Positions 9,210 to 17,184 of a stretch of 64,000 bases of DNA are shown piece after piece. Source of the stretch: an uncultured Agromyces sp. Its GTDB lineage: Bacteria; Actinomycetota; Actinomycetes; Actinomycetales; Microbacteriaceae. The first letter of the stretch is position 1. Every line of letters begins with the position of its first letter. The translations under genes and the position numbers were made by a program. Location: the NCBI GenBank assembly GCA_913053875.1, contig CAJXGN010000007.1, forward strand, positions 1 to 64,000, given 5' to 3'. Under the pieces are notes generated by a model. That model was given only the letters and a program-made list of their open reading frames with translations. It made no database searches and was not told the DNA's origin.

Positions 9210-10367
9210 GTGACCGTCGACGATGTCCTGACCGAGGGGCTGCTCACCCGCATCCGCACCCGTGCTGCCGACTACGACCGCGAGAACCGCTTCTTCGACG
9301 AGGACCTCGCAGAGCTCCGCGAGGCGGGGTACCTGCGGGCGCTCGTGCCGGTCGAACTCGGCGGCCTCGGCTGGAGCCTCGGCGACGCGCTGCGGGCGCA
9401 GGCGCGGCTCGCGGGCGCGGCCCCGGCGACGGCGCTCGGCGTGAACATGCACCTGGTCTGGACCGGTGTCGCGAAGATCCTCGCCGACCGCGGTGACGAC
9501 ACGCTGGGCTTCCTGCAGCGCGAGGCGGCCGACGGCGAGGTGTTCGCGTTCGGCATCAGCGAGGCCGGCAACGACCTCATGCTGTTCGGATCGCGCTCCG
9601 AGGCGCGGCCCCAGCCCGAGGGCGGATACCGATTCCACGGCCGGAAGATCTTCACGTCGATGTCGCCCGCGTGGACCCGGCTCGGCACCATGGGCCTCGA
9701 CACCGAGTCGGCGGATGCCCCGAAGATCGTCTACGCGTTCGTCGACCGCGACGATCCCGACGTGTCGAGCCTCGACGACTGGGACACGATCGGGATGCGC
9801 GCGAGCCAGAGCCGCACGACCGTGCTCGACGGCGCCTTCGCGCCCGCCGACCGCGTGGTGCGCCGGCTCGACCCGGGCCCCAACGCCGACCCCTTCGTCT
9901 TCGGCATCTTCGCGGCCTTCGAGCTGCTGCTCGCGGCCGTCTACACGGGCATCGGCGACCGGGCGCTCGAGCTCGCGGTCGAGGCCGCGCACGCGCGGAC
10001 GTCGATGAAGTTCGACGGCCGGAAGCTCGCGCACGACCCGGAAATCCGCCGCCGCGTGGCATCCGCCGCCATCGCCCAGGACGCGCTGGCACCGCAGCTC
10101 GCCGCGCTCGCGCACGACGTCGACGCCCTCGTCGACCACGGGCCGCGCTGGTTCCCGAAGCTCTCTGGAATGAAGGTGCGCGCGACCGAGACCGCCCGGG
10201 CCACGGTCGACCAGGCGATCCGCGTCGCCGGCGGGCGGACCTACTTCGCGGGCGACGAGCTGGGGCGGCTCTCCCGCGACGTGCTCGCCGGCATCTTCCA
10301 CCCCTCCGACGACGAGTCGGCGCACGCGACCGTCGCGAACGCGTGGCTCGGGCCGATCCCGGAGTGA
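9210..10367 (+). CDS. Acyl-CoA dehydrogenase family protein
   Basis: This 385-residue FAD enzyme has the acyl-CoA dehydrogenase order: an N-terminal helical domain, a beta-domain with FAFGISEAGNDL and the HGRKIFTSMSP flavin-loop segment, and a C-terminal helical domain ending in GGRTYFAGDELGRLSRD. It most resembles the divergent group annotated as acyl-CoA/acyl-ACP dehydrogenase, so neither chain length nor substrate is certain. The leaderless GTG start is defined by TAGTCT (9198-9203). The TAG of that hexamer is also the stop codon of the preceding DUF4349 gene, so termination of one gene and the promoter of the next share bases. Confidence 0.88.
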   Translation: MTVDDVLTEGLLTRIRTRAADYDRENRFFDEDLAELREAGYLRALVPVELGGLGWSLGDALRAQARLAGAAPATALGVNMHLVWTGVAKILADRGDDTLGFLQREAADGEVFAFGISEAGNDLMLFGSRSEARPQPEGGYRFHGRKIFTSMSPAWTRLGTMGLDTESADAPKIVYAFVDRDDPDVSSLDDWDTIGMRASQSRTTVLDGAFAPADRVVRRLDPGPNADPFVFGIFAAFELLLAAVYTGIGDRALELAVEAAHARTSMKFDGRKLAHDPEIRRRVASAAIAQDALAPQLAALAHDVDALVDHGPRWFPKLSGMKVRATETARATVDQAIRVAGGRTYFAGDELGRLSRDVLAGIFHPSDDESAHATVANAWLGPIPE

Positions 10368-10442
10368 CCGGCCGCACCGGGCGGCCTCGCTAGACTCGGA
10401 CGCAGCCGCGCAGCGACGCGGACCGACCGCGAGAGGCCCCCA

Positions 10443-10619
10443 ATGAACGTGTTCGCATTCGTCATCGCCATGCTGCTCTTCCTGCTCGGCATGCTCGCGT
10501 TCGGCATGGCCTTCGTCGCCACCGGCTTCGAGACCCTCGTCTTCGCCGGTGGAATCCTGCTCATCGCGGTCTCGCTCGCGATCCCGTTCCACCTGCTCGG
10601 CCGCACCGACGGCGCCTGA
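10443..10619 (+). CDS. Small two-helix membrane protein (58 aa)
   Basis: This short gene encodes 58 residues, almost all hydrophobic, in two segments (about 4-26 and 32-50) separated by a FETLV turn. A ribosome site GAGAGG precedes ATG 10443, and a TAGACT hexamer at 10391-10396 would give a leader of about 40 nt. Third-position G/C bias is strong, supporting real coding. It precedes a KhtTU-like antiporter pair in the same direction and could be an accessory subunit of it, but this is inference from position only. Confidence 0.7.
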   Translation: MNVFAFVIAMLLFLLGMLAFGMAFVATGFETLVFAGGILLIAVSLAIPFHLLGRTDGA

Positions 10620-10688
10620 CGGACACGGCCTGATCACAGGTCGACGCGCGGGCGCCCCGGCGAGGCCGCGCGCGGCTAGAGTCGAACC

Positions 10689-11183
10689 GTGGGCGTGAGA
10701 ATCGAGAAGGTCGACCTGCCGGGCATCGGCGTCCGGCACGACCTCGTGACCGACGCGGGCCGACGCATCAGCGTCGTCTCGCTGCGCGACGGCGAGCATG
10801 ACCTCGGCGTCTTCGACCGGGACGACCCGGACACCTGCCGGGAGACGGTCGCGCTGAGCGACGACGAGGCCTCGGCGCTGGCGGACCTGCTCGGGGCATC
10901 GGTGATGATGTCGCGGCTGACGAGCTTCGCCGACGGGTCCACGGGCGTCTTCACCGAGCAGCTGGAGCTGCCGACCGACTCGCCGTACCTGAACGCGCGC
11001 CTCGGCGACACGCAGATGCGCACGCGCACGAGCGTGTCGATCGTCGCGATCGTGCGCGACGGCACCGTGGTGCCCTCGCCGACCCCGGCCGAGGTGCTGC
11101 GCCCCCGCGACGTCATCGTCGCCGTCGGCACGCGCGAGGGACTCGACGCCGCCTCCCGCCTGATCGCGCACGGTCCCGGCTGA
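10689..11183 (+). CDS. KhtT-like regulatory subunit of K+/H+ antiporter (TrkA-C domain)
   Basis: This 164-residue cytosolic protein has a short N-terminal domain beginning VRIEKVDLPGIGVRHDL and a C-terminal TrkA-C (RCK-C) fold visible from SVSIVAIVRDGTVVPSPTP to RPRDVIVAVGTREGL. This two-part layout matches KhtT, which gates the antiporter KhtU in Bacillus and whose RCK-C domain binds nucleotide second messengers such as c-di-AMP. The antiporter subunit follows after 13 bp. The GTG start is leaderless by TAGAGT (10677-10682), 6 nt upstream. Ligand identity here is inference. Confidence 0.82.
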   Translation: MGVRIEKVDLPGIGVRHDLVTDAGRRISVVSLRDGEHDLGVFDRDDPDTCRETVALSDDEASALADLLGASVMMSRLTSFADGSTGVFTEQLELPTDSPYLNARLGDTQMRTRTSVSIVAIVRDGTVVPSPTPAEVLRPRDVIVAVGTREGLDAASRLIAHGPG

Positions 11184-11196
11184 GACGGGGGCGCCG

Positions 11197-12378
11197 ATGC
11201 ATGAGACGACGCTGATCCTCATCGAGGTCGGCGCCATCCTGCTCGGCATGAGCCTGCTCGGGCGCTTCGCGATCCGCGTCGGCATCTCGCCGATCCCCCT
11301 CTACCTGCTCGTCGGGCTGCTGTTCGGCGAGGGCGGCATGCTGCCGCTCGACGCGAGCGAGGAGTTCTTCGAGATCGGCGCCGAGATCGGCGTCATCCTG
11401 CTGCTCGCCCTGCTCGGGCTGGAGTACACGGCCGAGGAGCTGTTCACCAACCTCCGCCAGTCGAAGTACGCCGGGTTCATCGACGCCGTGCTCAATGCGA
11501 CACCGGGGGCCGTCTGCGCACTCATGCTCGGCTGGAGCCCGGTCGCCGCGGTCGCGCTCGCGGGCGTGACCTGGATCTCGTCGTCGGGCGTCATCGCCAA
11601 GCTCATGCGCGACCTCGGGCGCCTGAGCAACCGCGAGACGCCGACGATCCTGGCGATCCTCGTCATCGAGGACCTGGCGATGGCGTTCTACCTGCCCGTG
11701 CTCTCGGCGCTGGTCGTCGGCGTCAGCCTGCTCGAGGGCGCGGTGGCCGTCGCGGTCGCGGTCGCGGTCGTCTCGATCATCCTGTTCGTGGCGTTCCGGC
11801 ACGGCCACGTCGTGTCGCGGTTCTTCTCGACCGAGCACGCCGAGCCGCTGCTGCTCGGCGTGCTCGGGCTCACCATGCTGGTGGCGGGGCTGGCCGCGCA
11901 GGTCAACGTGTCCGCCGCGGTCGGCGCGTTCCTCGTCGGCATCGCCCTGTCGGGCCGCGTGGCGCACTCGGCCTCGCAGCTGCTCACCCCGCTGCGCGAC
12001 CTGTTCGCGGCCATCTTCTTCGTCTTCTTCGGCCTCGCGACCGATTCGAGCGAGCTGCTCCGGATGCTGCTGCCGGCGGCGCTGCTCGCCGCCGCCACCA
12101 TGGCCACGAAGACGCTCACCGGCTACCTCGCGGCCAAGCGCGCGGGCATCGGACCGCTGGGCCGGTGGCGCGCCGGGTTCTCGCTGACACCGCGCGGCGA
12201 GTTCTCGATCGTCATCGCCGGGCTCGCGATCAGCGCCGGGGTGGCCCCGGACATCGCGCCGCTCGCGACGGCGTACGTGCTCATCACGATCATCGGCGGC
12301 TCGATGCTCGCGCGCCTGCCCGACGCGAACTGGTTCCGCACCCTGGTCGTCGCCGGCGCGTCGCGCGCGACGAAGTAG
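11197..12378 (+). CDS. Cation/proton antiporter (CPA2, KhtU/KefB-like)
   Basis: This 393-residue integral membrane protein has 12-13 hydrophobic helices of the Na+/H+ exchanger fold. The N-terminus contains GRFAIRVGISPIPLYLLVG (key basic and Pro residues at 25-37), and a central GLEYTAEEL helix follows. It lacks the cytoplasmic NAD-binding domain of KefB/KefC, which fits its partner being the separate KhtT-like subunit encoded directly upstream. The pair probably exports K+ (or another monovalent cation) in exchange for protons during alkaline or osmotic stress. GGGGG about 9 nt before ATG 11197 serves as the ribosome site. Confidence 0.85.
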   Translation: MHETTLILIEVGAILLGMSLLGRFAIRVGISPIPLYLLVGLLFGEGGMLPLDASEEFFEIGAEIGVILLLALLGLEYTAEELFTNLRQSKYAGFIDAVLNATPGAVCALMLGWSPVAAVALAGVTWISSSGVIAKLMRDLGRLSNRETPTILAILVIEDLAMAFYLPVLSALVVGVSLLEGAVAVAVAVAVVSIILFVAFRHGHVVSRFFSTEHAEPLLLGVLGLTMLVAGLAAQVNVSAAVGAFLVGIALSGRVAHSASQLLTPLRDLFAAIFFVFFGLATDSSELLRMLLPAALLAAATMATKTLTGYLAAKRAGIGPLGRWRAGFSLTPRGEFSIVIAGLAISAGVAPDIAPLATAYVLITIIGGSMLARLPDANWFRTLVVAGASRATK

Positions 12379-12409
12379 GCCCGGCCGGTCGGTTCGCGGC
12401 GGCGAGCGG

Positions 12410-13453
12410 TCAGGCGGGTTCCGACAGCAGCTCCCGCACGCGCGGCACGACCACGGTGCCGTAGCGCTCGATCGATCCCATCATGAGCTCGTGCGGCAGC
12501 GTGCCGTTCGAGACCTTCAGGTCGAAGCGCGAGACGCCGATGGCGCGCACCGCTGCGGCGATCTTCTGCGCGACCGTCTCGGGCGAACCCGCGTAGAGGG
12601 CGCCGTGCGGCCCCGCCTCCTGCTCGAAGTGCGCGCGCGTGATCGGACCCCAGCCGCGCTCGCGGCCGATGCGCCCCATGATGTCGGCGTAGTGCGGCCA
12701 GAGCTCATCGCGCGCCTGCTCGTCGGTGTCGGCGATGTGGCCGGGCGAGTGGACGGCGACCGGCAGCTCCTCCCGGCCGAACTGGCCGAGCGCCTTCCGG
12801 TAGAGCTCGGCGAGCGGCGCGAAGCGCGCAGGCGACCCGCCGATGATGGCGAGCACGAGCGGCAGCCCGTAGTGCGCGGCGCGCACGACCGACTCGGGGC
12901 TGCCGCCGACGCCGATCCAGGTGCGCAGGCGACCGTGCTCGACGTGCGGGTAGACGGTGCGGCCGTCGATCGACGGACGCAGCTTCCCCTCCCAGGTGAC
13001 GGGCTCCTGCTCGAGCAGCTTCGCGAACAGCTCGACCTTCTCCTCGAAGAGCGCCTCGTACTGCCCGAGGTCGTAGCCGAACAGCGGGAACGACTCGGTG
13101 AACGAGCCGCGCCCGAGGATCACCTCGGCGCGTCCGCCGGTGAGCCCGTCGAGGGTCGCGAAGCGCTGGAACACGCGCACCGGGTCGTCCGAGCTCAGCA
13201 CCGTGACGGCGCTGCCGAGCCGGATGCGCTCGGTGCGCGCGCCGATCGCCGCGAGCACGACCTCGGGTGCCGAGACCGCGAAGTCCTCCCGGTGGTGCTC
13301 GCCGACGCCGAAGAAGTCGAGGCCGGCCCGCTCGGCGGCCACGCCCTCCTCCACGACGTTGCGCAGCACCTGCGCCTGGCTGAGCGGCTCGCCCGCGGCA
13401 TCCGTCGTCACGTCGCCGAACGTGTCGACCCCGAACTCGACCTGCGTGTCCAT
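12410..13453 (-). CDS. LLM-class flavin-dependent oxidoreductase
   Basis: This 347-residue bacterial-luciferase-like monooxygenase begins QVEFGVDTFGDV and contains the family blocks FFGVGEHHREDF, RIRLGSAVTVLSSDDP, LGRGSFTE and GGSPESVVRAA. Members use FMN (or F420) to oxidise small molecules; the substrate is unknown. A longer reading frame exists, but ATG 13453 is chosen for its strong ribosome site GGAGGGGAG. A palindrome at 13482-13495 lies just upstream and may be an operator. The gene is convergent with the antiporter gene and divergent from the F420-reductase-like gene. Confidence 0.9.
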   Translation of the reverse strand: MDTQVEFGVDTFGDVTTDAAGEPLSQAQVLRNVVEEGVAAERAGLDFFGVGEHHREDFAVSAPEVVLAAIGARTERIRLGSAVTVLSSDDPVRVFQRFATLDGLTGGRAEVILGRGSFTESFPLFGYDLGQYEALFEEKVELFAKLLEQEPVTWEGKLRPSIDGRTVYPHVEHGRLRTWIGVGGSPESVVRAAHYGLPLVLAIIGGSPARFAPLAELYRKALGQFGREELPVAVHSPGHIADTDEQARDELWPHYADIMGRIGRERGWGPITRAHFEQEAGPHGALYAGSPETVAQKIAAAVRAIGVSRFDLKVSNGTLPHELMMGSIERYGTVVVPRVRELLSEPA

Positions 13454-13481
13454 CGTGCTCCCCTCCGCCCCGGCGGTGTTC

Positions 13482-13495
13482 CATGCGTTCGCATG
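13482..13495. promoter_or_regulatory. Palindrome upstream of the LLM oxidoreductase
   Basis: CATGCG-TT-CGCATG is a perfect 6-bp inverted repeat 29 bp upstream of the oxidoreductase start, within a relatively AT-rich patch of the divergent spacer. It could bind a small dimeric regulator; no adjacent regulator gene is present. Confidence 0.35.
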
Positions 13496-13572
13496 TTTTG
13501 AACGCGCGCACCACCCGCGCCTATTCCAGCACGAGCGGGAATCCCGCACCCGGGCGTCCGGTTGCACCAGGT

Positions 13573-14256
13573 GTGCAGGAGCGTCCCCACCCCCGGTCCG
13601 CGTTCGGTCGCCGCGTCGTCGGCATCATCGGCGTCGGCAAGGTCGGCAGCGCGCTGGCCCGCCTCGCGATCGCGGCCGGCTACGAGGTGCTCGTGGCGGG
13701 TTCGCCGAGACAGCTCGCGCTCGAGCTGCTGGTCGACACGGTCGCCCCCGGGGCGCGGGTGAAGGATGCCTCCGAGCTGGCGCGCCGGGCCGACCTCGTG
13801 ATCGTGGCGGTGCCGTTCGGCAAGGTCGACTCGGTCGACTGGCCCCTGCTGGACGGGAAGGTCGTGGTCGACGCGACGAACTACTGGCCGCCGATCGACG
13901 GCGTGCTCGCCGACGTCGAGGCCGACGGCCGGTCGACCGCGGAGCAGCACGCCGACCTCAACCCCGCGGCGCACGTCGTGAAGTCGCTCAACCACCTCGG
14001 GTACCACGACATGGAGGAGGACGAGCGGCCCGCGGGCGACCCGCTGCGGCGCGCCATCGCGATCGCGGGCGACGACGCCGACGCGAAGGCCGTCGTGGCC
14101 GACTTCGTCGACGCGATCGGGTTCGACCCGGTCGACGCCGGCCCGCTCGCATCCGGCCGCCTGCTCGAACCGGGCCACCTCGTCTTCGGCCGCGAGCTCG
14201 ACCGCGACGAGCTGCGCCACGCGCTCGCGCAGGAGGGCGCGACGCGGCTGGTCTAG
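13573..14256 (+). CDS. NADPH-dependent F420 reductase-like protein
   Basis: This protein of about 227 residues has a Rossmann fold beginning VVGIIGVGKVGSALARLA (GxGxxG motif) and downstream LVIVAVPFGKVDSVDW and VVVDATNYW segments typical of the F420-NADP oxidoreductase/NAD-binding family. C-terminal conserved pieces are HVVKSLNHLGYHDM and the GPLASGRLLEPG block. GTG 13573 is the last in-frame start before the Rossmann strand and is therefore used, though no clear ribosome site supports it and a longer version from 13483 is possible. The neighbouring LLM flavoenzyme could use reduced F420, which would link the divergent pair; this is inference. Confidence 0.75.
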   Translation: MQERPHPRSAFGRRVVGIIGVGKVGSALARLAIAAGYEVLVAGSPRQLALELLVDTVAPGARVKDASELARRADLVIVAVPFGKVDSVDWPLLDGKVVVDATNYWPPIDGVLADVEADGRSTAEQHADLNPAAHVVKSLNHLGYHDMEEDERPAGDPLRRAIAIAGDDADAKAVVADFVDAIGFDPVDAGPLASGRLLEPGHLVFGRELDRDELRHALAQEGATRLV

Positions 14257-14265
14257 GGTGTGCTG

Positions 14266-15609
14266 GTGCCCGCAGCATCCGTCACCCCGCGCCCGGGAGC
14301 ACCCGAGCGCCTCGCCCGCATGATCGCCCTGCCGACCGTGTCGGCCGAGCTGGACGCCGTCGGGCGCGAGCCGTTCGAGGCGTTCGCGCGGCTGCTCGAG
14401 GAGGAGTACCCGCTCGTGCACGCGCACCTCGAGCGCGAGCGGCCGAGCGAGTTCGGCCTGCTCTACCGCTGGCCGGGGCGCAGCGACGAGCGCCCGGTCG
14501 TGCTCATGGCGCACTACGACGTCGTGCCCGCGCGGGCCGAGGACGGCTGGACCCACGACCCGTTCGCCGGCATCGTCGTGGACGGGGTCGTGCACGGCCG
14601 CGGCACGCTCGACGACAAGGGTCCGCTGCTGGTGATCCTCGAGGCGGTCGAGAACCTGCTCGCCGCCGGGTTCACGCCCGCGCAGGACGTGTACCTCTCG
14701 TTCGGCGGCAACGAGGAGTCGTACGGCGACGCGGCACCCATCGCCTCCGACCTGCTGCACGAGCGCGGCATCCGTCCCTGGCTCGTGCTCGACGAGGGCG
14801 GCGCGGTCATCGACGACCCGATGGCCTGGGTGCACGTGCGCTCCGCCATGGTCGGCGTCGCCGAGAAGGGCATCATGACCGTGGTGCTGCGCGCCGACGG
14901 CGTGGGCGGGCACGCGTCGGCACCCCGCGGTACCACCGCCACGGCGCGCATCGCCCGCGCGGTGCGCCGCCTCGAGCACAACCCGTTCCGGCCGCGGCTG
15001 CCGCGCTCGGCGCGCGACATGCTCGGCACGTTCGCCGCGCACGCCTCGGGGTCGGCGCGGCTCGCGCTGCGCACGCTGGCGGCGGTGCCGTGGCTCACCG
15101 CGCGCGTGTTCGCGAGCCTGGGCGGCGAGCCCGCCGCGATGGTGCGCACGACCCTCGCGGTCACGATGCTCTCGGGCGGCAGCGCGCCGAACGTGCTGCC
15201 CGCCGGGGCGTCCGCCACCCTCAACCTGCGCCTCGCACCCGGCACCACGACCGCGCAGGTGCTCCGACGGCTGCGCCGCGTGATCGGCGATCGCCACGTG
15301 CGCATCGAGGTGCCCGAGGCCAGCGACCCGTCGCCCGAGTCGCCGGCCGACAACGCGCAGTTCGACGCGATCCGCGCCGCCGTCGGCGCGGCCCACCCCG
15401 ATGCGGTGACGGTGCCGTACCTCATGATGCAGGCCACCGACTCGCGCTGGTTCCACCGGTACACGCCCGCGACCTACCGGTTCGCGCCGCTCGCGATGGA
15501 CGCGGGACAGCGCGCCGCGATCCACGGGGTCGACGAATGGGTGTCGATCGACAGCCTCGAACGCGGCGAGCGGTTCCACCGCGCGCTGCTCACAGCGTTG
15601 CCGGACTGA
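14266..15609 (+). CDS. M20 family metallopeptidase/dipeptidase
   Basis: This 447-residue zinc hydrolase has the M20 metal-site motifs: LMAHYDVVPA (first metal His and the base-polarising Asp), GRGTLDDKG (bridging Asp) and SFGGNEESYG (catalytic Glu and metal-binding Glu). A dimerisation lid is inserted between about 190 and 320. It hydrolyses peptides or N-acyl amino acids in the cytosol. GTG 14266 is chosen because TAGGGT (14254-14259) ends exactly 6 nt upstream. That TAG is also the stop codon of the preceding gene, the second such fusion in this window. Confidence 0.9.
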   Translation: MPAASVTPRPGAPERLARMIALPTVSAELDAVGREPFEAFARLLEEEYPLVHAHLERERPSEFGLLYRWPGRSDERPVVLMAHYDVVPARAEDGWTHDPFAGIVVDGVVHGRGTLDDKGPLLVILEAVENLLAAGFTPAQDVYLSFGGNEESYGDAAPIASDLLHERGIRPWLVLDEGGAVIDDPMAWVHVRSAMVGVAEKGIMTVVLRADGVGGHASAPRGTTATARIARAVRRLEHNPFRPRLPRSARDMLGTFAAHASGSARLALRTLAAVPWLTARVFASLGGEPAAMVRTTLAVTMLSGGSAPNVLPAGASATLNLRLAPGTTTAQVLRRLRRVIGDRHVRIEVPEASDPSPESPADNAQFDAIRAAVGAAHPDAVTVPYLMMQATDSRWFHRYTPATYRFAPLAMDAGQRAAIHGVDEWVSIDSLERGERFHRALLTALPD

Positions 15610-15676
15610 AACCGAACCGGGCTAGGGTGTTCGCACCGGTTCACCCGGTACCACCCCCGGCACCACAGGAGCATCG

Positions 15677-17128
15677 ATGTCACGCGCCGTGAGATTCGGA
15701 CCCGTCGCGGCCGTCGTCGGCTTCCTCGCCTTCGTCGAGTTCACGAGCGGCATCATCCAGGGCTACTACACGCCCCTGCTGACCGACATCGCACGTCACC
15801 TCGACATCCACGACGCCGACGTGAACTGGCTCGAGGGCTCGCAGCTCATGCTCTCGGCGCTCGTCGTGCCCGCGCTCGCGAAGCTCGGCGACATGTTCGG
15901 TCACAAGCGCATCCTGCTCGTCTCGACCGCGGTGACCGCAGCTGCGAGCCTCGCGCTCGCATTCACCGACGAGTTCGCGGTGTTCCTCGTGGCGTGGGCG
16001 CTCCAGGGCTTCTACGTGGTCTGGCTGCCGCTCGAGATCGCGCTGATCTACTCGCGCAGCCGAGACCGCGAGGCGCCGGCCGCGCTCACCCGCCGGGCCG
16101 CGGGCTTCCTCGTGGCCGCGCTCGAGCTCGGCGCGATCGCCGGTGCGCTCTCCGCGGGCGCGCTCGCCGACAGCGGCATCCCGATCCAGGTGCTGCTGCT
16201 CATCCCCGCCATCGCGGTCTGCGCGTGCTTCTTCGTGATCCTGTTCGGGGTGACGGAGTCGCCCGACCTCACGGGCGGCCGGTTCGACACGGGCGGGCTC
16301 GTGCTCATCACGCTCGCGCTGCTCGCCTTCACCGGCGGGCTGAGCCTGCTGCGCATCAACGGCCCCGCCGACCTGCTCTCGTGGGGGGTCGTGCTGTTCG
16401 GCCCCGCGCTCATCGTGCCGTTCGTGCGCTACGAACTGCGCCAGGCCGACCCGCTCATCGACGTGCGCCTGTTCCGCTCCCCCACGCTCTGGCCGGTGTT
16501 CCTCACCGCGGGCCTCTTCGGCGTCAGCGTGCTCGGTGCGCAGGCGCCGCTGTCGACCTTCGCGCGCACCGACCCGTCCGAGGTCGGCTACGGCCTCGGG
16601 GCGACGACCGGCGAGACGTCGATCCTCATCGGGGCGTACGTGCTCTCGCTCGTCGTCGGCGCGCTGCTCTTCCCGCTCGTCACGCGCTGGGTCGCGCCGC
16701 GCACGGCGCTCATCGGCGCCAGCCTCATGGTCGCGACCGGGTACCTGCTGTTCCTGCCCTTCCACGACGGCTACGCGCAGGTGCTCTCCAACATGATCAT
16801 CGCGGGCATCGGCTCGGGCGCGCTCGTCGCAGCCCTCCCGGCGGCCGCGGCCGCCGCGGCCCCGGCGCACCAGACGGGCGTCGCGACGGGCCTCACCAAC
16901 TCGGTGAAGACGGTCGGCGGTGCCGTGGCATCCGCCGTCTTCGCCATCGCGCTGATCCAGCACCTCGGCGACGGCGCGGGCGGCGGCACCGCGGGCAGCT
17001 TCTCGGGCTACGTCACGGTGTGGCTGGTCTGCGGCCTCACCGCGGTCGTGGCGGCGGTCAGCCTGTACTTCGTGCCGAAGCACGCGTTCTCGGATGCCCC
17101 GGAGGGAACCGAGCCCGCCCTGCGCTGA
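15677..17128 (+). CDS. MFS transporter (14-helix type)
   Basis: This 483-residue inner-membrane carrier has about 14 hydrophobic helices and the MFS loop signature ALAKLGDMFGHKRILL. It most resembles drug:H+ antiporters of the DHA2 group, but no substrate can be assigned. A TAGGGT hexamer at 15623-15628 gives a predicted leader of about 42 nt, and ACAGGAG precedes ATG 15677, so this gene is leadered. It is convergent with another DHA2-type carrier 56 bp away. Confidence 0.85.
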   Translation: MSRAVRFGPVAAVVGFLAFVEFTSGIIQGYYTPLLTDIARHLDIHDADVNWLEGSQLMLSALVVPALAKLGDMFGHKRILLVSTAVTAAASLALAFTDEFAVFLVAWALQGFYVVWLPLEIALIYSRSRDREAPAALTRRAAGFLVAALELGAIAGALSAGALADSGIPIQVLLLIPAIAVCACFFVILFGVTESPDLTGGRFDTGGLVLITLALLAFTGGLSLLRINGPADLLSWGVVLFGPALIVPFVRYELRQADPLIDVRLFRSPTLWPVFLTAGLFGVSVLGAQAPLSTFARTDPSEVGYGLGATTGETSILIGAYVLSLVVGALLFPLVTRWVAPRTALIGASLMVATGYLLFLPFHDGYAQVLSNMIIAGIGSGALVAALPAAAAAAAPAHQTGVATGLTNSVKTVGGAVASAVFAIALIQHLGDGAGGGTAGSFSGYVTVWLVCGLTAVVAAVSLYFVPKHAFSDAPEGTEPALR

Positions 17129-17184
17129 CCCGCGCGCCCGGCCGGCGCGTCGGCTCGTGGCATCCGTTCGCCGTGGCCCCCGCG

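Noticed and set aside
6798..11285. 1495-codon minus-strand frame over the MFS, DUF4349, acyl-CoA dehydrogenase and KhtT genes
   Set aside because: It crosses several clear plus-strand genes and promoters; low-complexity Arg/Asp/Glu translation marks it as a GC artefact.
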